Under the pieces are notes generated by a model. The model saw nothing but the letters and a program-made list of their open reading frames with translations, made no database searches and was not told the DNA's origin. A DNA stretch of 7,120 bases from Alphaproteobacteria bacterium (GTDB lineage Bacteria; Pseudomonadota; Alphaproteobacteria; ATCC43930; CGMCC-115725): NCBI GenBank assembly GCA_019241915.1, contig JAFAWI010000434.1, forward strand, positions 1 to 7,120, given 5' to 3'. Within the stretch, counting starts at the first letter, position 1; every line of letters begins with the position of its first letter. Of this stretch, positions 1 through 7,120 are shown one piece after another. The translations under genes were made by a program, and so were the position numbers.

Positions 1-3323
<3,323 letters not shown>

Positions 3324-3334
3324 CTGGGCAGCGC

Positions 3335-3352
3335 CCGGCCGAACAGAGCCGG
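3335..3352. terminator. Possible bidirectional terminator hairpin between convergent genes
   Basis: CCGGC at 3335-3339 pairs with GCCGG at 3348-3352 across an 8-base loop, inside the 34-base gap between the gltB stop and the acetyltransferase stop. The position suits a shared terminator for two convergent transcripts. The stem is only 5 bp and no clear T-run follows on either strand, so intrinsic termination is uncertain. Confidence 0.3.
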
Positions 3353-3357
3353 CGGGA

Positions 3358-3786
3358 CTATTTCAGCCGCTTCGTCATCAGGTATCGCGTCACGCCGGGT
3401 GCGTCGCAGTCGAGCTGTGCGGCCATCTCGTAGCCCTGCTTGCGGTAGAAGCCGGGCGCCTGGATTTCGAGCGTGTTGAGCGCGATCCGGGTGCAGCCGC
3501 GGCGGCGGCCTTCTTCCTCGGCCATCGCCAGCACCCGGCTGCCAATCCGATCGCGCCGCAGACCTTCCGGCAGAAAGAAGCGATCGACGCGCAGCTGGCC
3601 GAGATAGCTGCCGCCGTAGAGCCCGCCGACGACCTTGCCGGTGACGGGATCGCTGACGAATACCGCGAGCGGCCTGTAATCGTCGTAGCCGGCTTTCTCT
3701 GTGTTGTAGGCGCGCAGCCCGTCGGCGATGACCGCGGTGTCGGTGGCGTCGGGCGCGTCGCTGACGATGATCTTCGGTTCGGCCAT
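3358..3786 (-). CDS. GNAT family N-acetyltransferase (142 aa)
   Basis: This is a small single-domain GNAT protein expected to transfer an acetyl group from acetyl-CoA to an amine; the substrate is unknown. A central strand pair (KVVGGLYGGSYLGQLRVDRFF, residues about 51-71) leads into the acetyl-CoA pyrophosphate loop, RRDRIGSRVL, at residues 77-86. This is a variant of the usual R/Q-x-x-G-x-G/A pattern. Next come a helix (AMAEEEGRRRGC), and near the C-terminus the typical FYRKQGYE at 113-120. The length is normal for the family. I chose the ATG at 3786 because MAEPKIIVSD resembles the usual N-terminus of this subgroup. An in-frame ATG at 3798 would add four residues and share one base with the amidase stop (TGATG), which also favours translational coupling. 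Neither start has a strong Shine-Dalgarno sequence. It is the last gene of the three-gene minus-strand run. Confidence 0.88.
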   Translation of the reverse strand: MAEPKIIVSDAPDATDTAVIADGLRAYNTEKAGYDDYRPLAVFVSDPVTGKVVGGLYGGSYLGQLRVDRFFLPEGLRRDRIGSRVLAMAEEEGRRRGCTRIALNTLEIQAPGFYRKQGYEMAAQLDCDAPGVTRYLMTKRLK

Positions 3787-3797
3787 CGGCGGCCCCA

Positions 3798-5192
3798 TCA
3801 GATTGGCGGGCGGCGCACCGGCTGCGTCGCCTCGAAGGCGCGGGCGGCGCGCGCCACCTTGGCGTCCTGGTGCAGCGCGCCGACAATCTGCAAGCCGATC
3901 GGCAGGCCGTCCTTGGTCAGCCCGCACGGGATCGAAGCCGCCGGCTGGCGCGTCATGTTGAACGGATAGCTGAACGGCGACCAATCGACCCAGTGCGTCT
4001 CGCTCGCCGGGTCGCTGAGGTCTTCTCCGACCGGCAGCGCCGGCACCGGCATCATCGGGGTCAGCAGCAGGTCATAGGTCTCGTGGAACGCGCCCATTGT
4101 GCGGCCGAGCGCGTTGCGCTCCATATCCGCGCCGAGATACTCGACCGCGCCGATTCCGGCGCCCGCCTCGGCGACCGCAAGAAAGCCCGGGTCGCATCGG
4201 CGCAGCTTCTCAGCCGGCACGCCGGCGACGATGCGCGCCGCGCCGGCGCTCCACAGCGTCAGCAGCGCCCCGCGCGGGGAATCGAAGATTTTGCCGACTT
4301 CTTCGACCCGTGCGCCAAGCACTTCGAACTGGCGCGCCGCCGCGGCCACACATTCGGCGATCTCGGGGTCTACCTTGGCGTAGCCGAGATTGGGCGAATA
4401 GGCAATGCGCCAGCCACGCACGCCGCCGTCAAAGCCGCCAAGCAGGTCGCCCTGGTGCTCGGGCAGGCCGTACGGGTCGCGGGGATCCGGATGGCTGATG
4501 GCATAGAGCATCGCCGCCGCGTCGGCCACCGACCGGGCAATCGGCCCGTGATGCGACAACAGCCCCATCGGCGACGGTGGGTACGCCGGTACCAGCCCGA
4601 AGGTCGGCTTGATGCCAAAGACGCCCGAGAAGCACGACGGGATGCGGATCGACCCGGCCCCATCGCTGCCGAGATGAAGAACGCCAATGCCCGCGGCGCC
4701 GGCCGCCGCGGCGCCGGCGCTGCTGCCGCCCGGCGTGCGGTCGAGGTTCCACGGGTTGCGGGTGATGCCGGTGAGCGGGCTGTCGCCGACCGCAATCCAG
4801 CCAAACTCGGGGGTTGCGGTCTTGCCGAGGATGACGGCGCCCGCTTCCTTGAGCCGGGCCACCGCCGGCGAATCCTCGGTGTCCGGTGCGTCGCCGGTCA
4901 GGTACGAGCCGCGCCGCGTCGGAAACCCGCGCATCAGCATCAGGTCTTTGACGGTCGCCGGCACCCCGTCGACCGGTGAAAGCGGCGTGCCGTCGCGCCA
5001 GCGCCGCTCCGATTCCCGCGCTGCCGCGACGGCGCCGTCGCGGTCGACGACACAGAACGCATTCAGCTTGGGCTGCAGATCGTCGAGGCGCGCAAGCAGC
5101 GCGGTCGTCGCCTCGAGCGGCGACAGCCTTCCCGATCCGTAGAGCCCGGTCAGCTCTGCGGCAGACAGATAAGCGACGTCCTCTCCCGCCAT
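3798..5192 (-). CDS. Amidase signature family hydrolase (464 aa)
   Basis: This is a cytoplasmic amidase-signature enzyme that hydrolyses an amide bond with a Ser-cisSer-Lys triad. Counted from the ATG at 5192, the triad residues are Lys82 (in ATVKDL), Ser157 (first Ser of PGGSSAG) and Ser181 (in SDGAGSIRIPS). The spacings of 75 and 24 residues equal those of the well-studied fatty acid amide hydrolase triad (142/217/241). The glycine/serine-rich signature and GVFGIKPT follow as usual, and the C-terminal PAASIPCG and GLPIGLQIVG are family hallmarks. Length is normal. GatA is unlikely because no gatB or gatC is adjacent and the C-terminal half is of the general amidase type. A TTG at 5210 gives an N-terminus six residues longer and has GAAAGG five bases upstream, so the start is uncertain. 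The ATG lies two bases past the stop of the upstream hydrolase gene, which implies coupling. Substrate unknown. Confidence 0.93.
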   Translation of the reverse strand: MAGEDVAYLSAAELTGLYGSGRLSPLEATTALLARLDDLQPKLNAFCVVDRDGAVAAARESERRWRDGTPLSPVDGVPATVKDLMLMRGFPTRRGSYLTGDAPDTEDSPAVARLKEAGAVILGKTATPEFGWIAVGDSPLTGITRNPWNLDRTPGGSSAGAAAAGAAGIGVLHLGSDGAGSIRIPSCFSGVFGIKPTFGLVPAYPPSPMGLLSHHGPIARSVADAAAMLYAISHPDPRDPYGLPEHQGDLLGGFDGGVRGWRIAYSPNLGYAKVDPEIAECVAAAARQFEVLGARVEEVGKIFDSPRGALLTLWSAGAARIVAGVPAEKLRRCDPGFLAVAEAGAGIGAVEYLGADMERNALGRTMGAFHETYDLLLTPMMPVPALPVGEDLSDPASETHWVDWSPFSYPFNMTRQPAASIPCGLTKDGLPIGLQIVGALHQDAKVARAARAFEATQPVRRPPI

Positions 5193-5194
5193 CG

Positions 5195-6421
5195 CTAGCG
5201 CCGGCGCCAATGCAGCCTTTCGGTGACCGACGCATAGACCAGCCGGCGCGTCAGATAGCGGTAGGCAAGGCGCATGTCGGGCGCCTGCAGCATCAGCACG
5301 ACGATCATCTGTTCCTGCGGATCGATCCAGAAATAGGTGCCGGTCGCGCCGCCCCAGAAGAATTCGCCGACCGAACCGGGCACCGGCGACATGCCCGGCA
5401 CCTTGCGCACCGCAAAGCCGAGACCAAACCCGTACCCCATCTCGGGCACCGGGGCCAACGCCCCGAAACGGGTGCGGGCGGTCTCGCCGTATTGCACGTT
5501 CGGCGGCAGATGGTCGGAGGCCATAAGCGCAACCGTCTTGGGCGCAACCAAGCGCACGCCGTCAAGCTCGCCGCCGTTGAGCAGCATCTGGCAGAAGCGC
5601 AGATAATCGGCTGCGGTGCCGGCGAGCCCGCCGCCGCCCGAATGCCAGCGATTTTCGCGGCCCACGTTGCGCATCGGCGGCTTCTTGCCCGTTGCCTTGT
5701 CGACGAGCGGCTCGGCGACGCGCGCCGCCTTGTCGCCGCCTGCCGCAAACGCGGTATCGACCATGCCGAGCGGCCCGGTAATCTGTTCGGCGATGAAGGC
5801 AGCAAGGCTCTGCCCCGAGACCACCTCGACAACGCGGCCGAGCACGTCGGTCGACATCGAGTATTCCCATGTCGTGCCCGGCTCGAACAGCAGCGGCAGT
5901 TGCGCCAGCTTGCCGACCAGCTCCTCATTCGTCTGGTTCTCGTCTTGCAGATTGGCGTCGCGCCACAGCATCTGCACCGGCGAATCGCCGAACAGCGCGT
6001 AGGTCAGCCCCGATGTGTGGCGCAGCAGATCCTGCACCGTCATCGTCCGCTTGGCCTTGATGCGTTCGACACCGACGGTCAGCTCGCTGAACGTGGGGAT
6101 ATATTCGGCGACCGGCGCGCCGATATCGAGGCGTCCTTGCTCGGCCAGCATCATCGCGCCGAGCGAGACCACCGGCTTGGTCATCGAGGCGATGCGAAAA
6201 ATCGTATCGAGCCGCATCGCCGCGCCGCTCTCCTTGTCGCGATAGCCGATCGCCTCGGCATAGCCGATGCGGCCCGCGCGCGCGATTGCCAGTACCGCCC
6301 CCGGCATCGCGCCGCGATCGACATCTTCGCCAATCCGGGCGGTGATACGCTCAAGCCGCTCGGACGACAGCCCGACCTGTTCCGGGCGCTCGGCCCGCGG
6401 CAGCCCCAATGCGGTGGTCAT
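5195..6421 (-). CDS. Beta-lactamase-fold serine hydrolase, class C / family VIII esterase-like (408 aa)
   Basis: This is a penicillin-binding-protein/class C beta-lactamase-fold hydrolase. The nucleophile motif S-x-x-K is Ser79-Met-Thr-Lys82 in IFRIASMTK. The second motif is Tyr187-Ser-Met in TTWEYSMSTDVLG, and the third, in place of KTG, is WGG at 356-358 in FFWGGATGTYFWIDP. LLRHTSGLTY at 132-141 is also typical. The Y-S-M and WGG forms match family VIII carboxylesterases (EstB type) and related hydrolases better than true class C beta-lactamases, which carry Y-x-N and KTG. I therefore infer an esterase or related hydrolase rather than an antibiotic-resistance enzyme. The N-terminus is polar with no signal peptide, so the protein should stay in the cytoplasm, again unlike a classical beta-lactamase. 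The ATG at 6421 has GAGGG seven bases upstream. It is the first gene of the three-gene run, and its stop lies two bases before the amidase ATG. Confidence 0.93.
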   Translation of the reverse strand: MTTALGLPRAERPEQVGLSSERLERITARIGEDVDRGAMPGAVLAIARAGRIGYAEAIGYRDKESGAAMRLDTIFRIASMTKPVVSLGAMMLAEQGRLDIGAPVAEYIPTFSELTVGVERIKAKRTMTVQDLLRHTSGLTYALFGDSPVQMLWRDANLQDENQTNEELVGKLAQLPLLFEPGTTWEYSMSTDVLGRVVEVVSGQSLAAFIAEQITGPLGMVDTAFAAGGDKAARVAEPLVDKATGKKPPMRNVGRENRWHSGGGGLAGTAADYLRFCQMLLNGGELDGVRLVAPKTVALMASDHLPPNVQYGETARTRFGALAPVPEMGYGFGLGFAVRKVPGMSPVPGSVGEFFWGGATGTYFWIDPQEQMIVVLMLQAPDMRLAYRYLTRRLVYASVTERLHWRRR

Positions 6422-6428
6422 TGTTGCA

Positions 6429-6433
6429 CCCTC
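6429..6433 (-). promoter_or_regulatory. Ribosome binding site of the serine hydrolase gene
   Basis: The minus strand reads GAGGG seven bases before the ATG at 6421. This is a good Shine-Dalgarno match and supports that start codon. It is the clearest ribosome binding site in the three-gene run. Confidence 0.65.
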
Positions 6434-6456
6434 GTCGCTCCGGATGACGCGCGGCG

Positions 6457-6485
6457 ACTATCCGCCATGTCGGCGAACGCCGCAA
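6457..6485 (-). promoter_or_regulatory. Candidate sigma-70-like promoter for the three-gene hydrolase operon
   Basis: On the minus strand TTGCGG (6485-6480) and GATAGT (6462-6457) are 17 bases apart. They match the TTGACA and TATAAT consensus at three and four of six positions. Transcription from here would give a leader of about 30 bases carrying the GAGGG ribosome binding site. The match is modest, and alphaproteobacterial promoters are hard to call by eye. Confidence 0.3.
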
Positions 6486-6491
6486 TGGCGG
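6462..6491. promoter_or_regulatory. Nested inverted repeat, possible operator or leader hairpin
   Basis: CCGCCAT (6462-6468) is repeated in inverse as ATGGCGG (6485-6491). Inside this pair, CGGC (6471-6474) and GCCG (6479-6482) form a second inverted pair around GAAC. The two arms are offset only by a two-by-two mismatch. The 30-base element reaches from the last base of the candidate -10 box to just beyond the -35 box, as expected of a repressor operator. It could also simply be a GC-rich hairpin. Confidence 0.35.
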
Positions 6492-6519
6492 CTCGGAGGG
6501 TCAAAGAATGCACGGCACC

Positions 6520-6561
6520 CGCGGCTTCAAACCGCCGCGCGCCGCTCACGCCGGAGCGGCG
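6520..6561 (-). terminator. Two adjacent GC-rich hairpins downstream of the EamA gene
   Basis: CGCCGCTC (6540-6547) and GAGCGGCG (6554-6561) form a perfect 8-bp stem with a 6-base loop. Directly abutting it, CGCGGC (6520-6525) and GCCGCG (6534-6539) form a 6-bp stem with an 8-base loop. They lie about 100 to 140 bases past the stop of the EamA gene in its direction of transcription. On that strand the 8-bp stem is followed within the second stem-loop by GGTTTG, only a three-T run. Termination or transcript-end protection is plausible but not proven. Confidence 0.35.
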
Positions 6562-6657
6562 AACGTCTCTTGCTCGATGCGCAGCCTCGCCTCGCCGGGT
6601 GCCGGTGCAGCGCGGAAATCCCCCTCATGCGTTAAGACCGCCAACGCGACATGCCGG

Positions 6658-7095
6658 TCAGCCGCGATAGGCAACCAGCACGGCGCCGGCGGCGATCGCC
6701 CCGACCCCGAGCCAGTTGAGCGCGGTCAGCCGCTCGCCGAGAAACCCCACGCCGAACAGCGCGACCAGCACCACGCTCAGCTTGTCGATCGGCGCGACGA
6801 GCGTCGCGGGACCAAGTTTCAGTGCGCGGAAATAGCACAGCCATGACGCGCCGGTGCCGAGCCCCGACAGCAGCAGGAACAGCCAGCTCTTCGCCGCGAT
6901 CGGGCCGGGATTGGCGAACTGGCCGGTCGCGAACAGGATCAGCGACAGGCTCGCCAGCACGATGGCGGTGCGGATCAGGGTCGCGAGATCGGAATTGATG
7001 CCCTCGACGCCGACCTTGGCGAAGATCGCGGTCAAGGCCGCGAACACCGCCGACAGCACGGCCCAAAGCTGCCACGAAAGCATCAGCGATTTCAT
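6658..7095 (-). CDS. Small EamA/DMT-superfamily membrane protein, single five-helix unit (145 aa)
   Basis: This is an inner-membrane protein of the drug/metabolite transporter superfamily with only one EamA repeat. Five hydrophobic segments are visible at about residues 6-27, 38-58, 70-88, 98-118 and 125-143. Usual EamA transporters have ten helices from two repeats. Five-helix proteins of about 140 residues are a known subgroup (COG2510-like, the bacterial/archaeal transporter family) thought to act as dimers, so this is not a truncation. Subgroup-like features are ALTAIFAKVGV-G-NSDLATLIRT near the N-terminus, then SWLCYFRALKLGPATLVAPIDKLSVVLVALF, then LGERLTALNWLGVGAIAAGAVLVAY. The ATG at 7095 has GGAGAG seven bases upstream; the later ATG at 7083 has none and would shorten helix 1. 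The substrate is unknown. The promoter is not in the window. Confidence 0.92.
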   Translation of the reverse strand: MKSLMLSWQLWAVLSAVFAALTAIFAKVGVEGINSDLATLIRTAIVLASLSLILFATGQFANPGPIAAKSWLFLLLSGLGTGASWLCYFRALKLGPATLVAPIDKLSVVLVALFGVGFLGERLTALNWLGVGAIAAGAVLVAYRG

Positions 7096-7102
7096 CCCGC
7101 GT

Positions 7103-7108
7103 CTCTCC
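7103..7108 (-). promoter_or_regulatory. Ribosome binding site of the EamA gene
   Basis: The minus strand reads GGAGAG seven bases before the ATG at 7095. This decides between that start and the in-frame ATG four codons later. Confidence 0.6.
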
Positions 7109-7120
7109 GATGTTGGCTCG

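Larger units (their letters stand above)
6422..6657. other. Intergenic region between the EamA gene and the hydrolase operon
   Basis: This 236-base gap separates two genes on the same strand. It holds the hairpins, dyad, promoter candidate and ribosome binding site listed separately. The remaining part, about 6562-6657, shows no gene I can support. Open frames crossing it on the plus strand are arginine- and alanine-rich readings opposite the real genes. Confidence 0.6.

Noticed and set aside
3870..4979. A 369-codon plus-strand frame opposite the amidase
   Set aside because: Its composition is arginine/alanine biased and it lies fully antisense to an amidase with an intact catalytic triad.
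4976..6670. A 564-codon open frame on the plus strand opposite the hydrolase gene
   Set aside because: It is rich in Arg, Ala, His and Pro with no recognisable domain. It runs antisense to two well-supported enzymes, as expected of a GC-rich shadow frame.
6508..6846. A small plus-strand gene in the gap
   Set aside because: Most of it is antisense to the EamA gene. It shows no ribosome site or recognisable protein features.

Overview
The window is high in G+C (roughly two thirds by eye) and densely coded. It looks like a chromosomal stretch from an alphaproteobacterium. That placement rests on the style of the GltB protein and on overall composition and codon use; I cannot name a genus. I found no tRNA, rRNA, CRISPR, insertion sequence, phage gene or origin.

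Layout: (1) Positions 1-3323, plus strand: the C-terminal three quarters of gltB, the large subunit of NADPH-dependent glutamate synthase (GOGAT). The gene enters from the left edge, so its glutaminase domain lies outside. (2) Positions 3324-3357: a short gap between convergent genes with a small GC-rich hairpin. (3) Positions 3358-6421, minus strand: a tightly packed run of three genes, transcribed right to left. They encode a beta-lactamase-fold serine hydrolase, an amidase-signature-family hydrolase and a small GNAT acetyltransferase. The first two junctions are almost gapless. (4) Positions 6422-6657: a 236-base gap with a good ribosome binding site, a weak promoter candidate, a nested dyad lying across that promoter, and two back-to-back hairpins. 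(5) Positions 6658-7095, minus strand: a complete small five-helix EamA/DMT membrane protein.

How they work together: GltB belongs to central ammonia assimilation and is unrelated to its convergent neighbours. The three minus-strand genes probably form one transcription unit. It contains two serine-nucleophile hydrolases (ester/lactam type and amide type) and an N-acetyltransferase, which suits breakdown or modification of a small ester- or amide-containing compound. The substrate cannot be read from the sequence. The EamA gene lies on the same strand upstream of them but is separated by the 236-base gap with hairpins and its own-looking control region, so it is probably a separate unit.

Nothing here amounts to a clearly new system. 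The points most worth a second look are the nested dyad over the putative operon promoter and the coupled hydrolase-amidase-acetyltransferase cluster.
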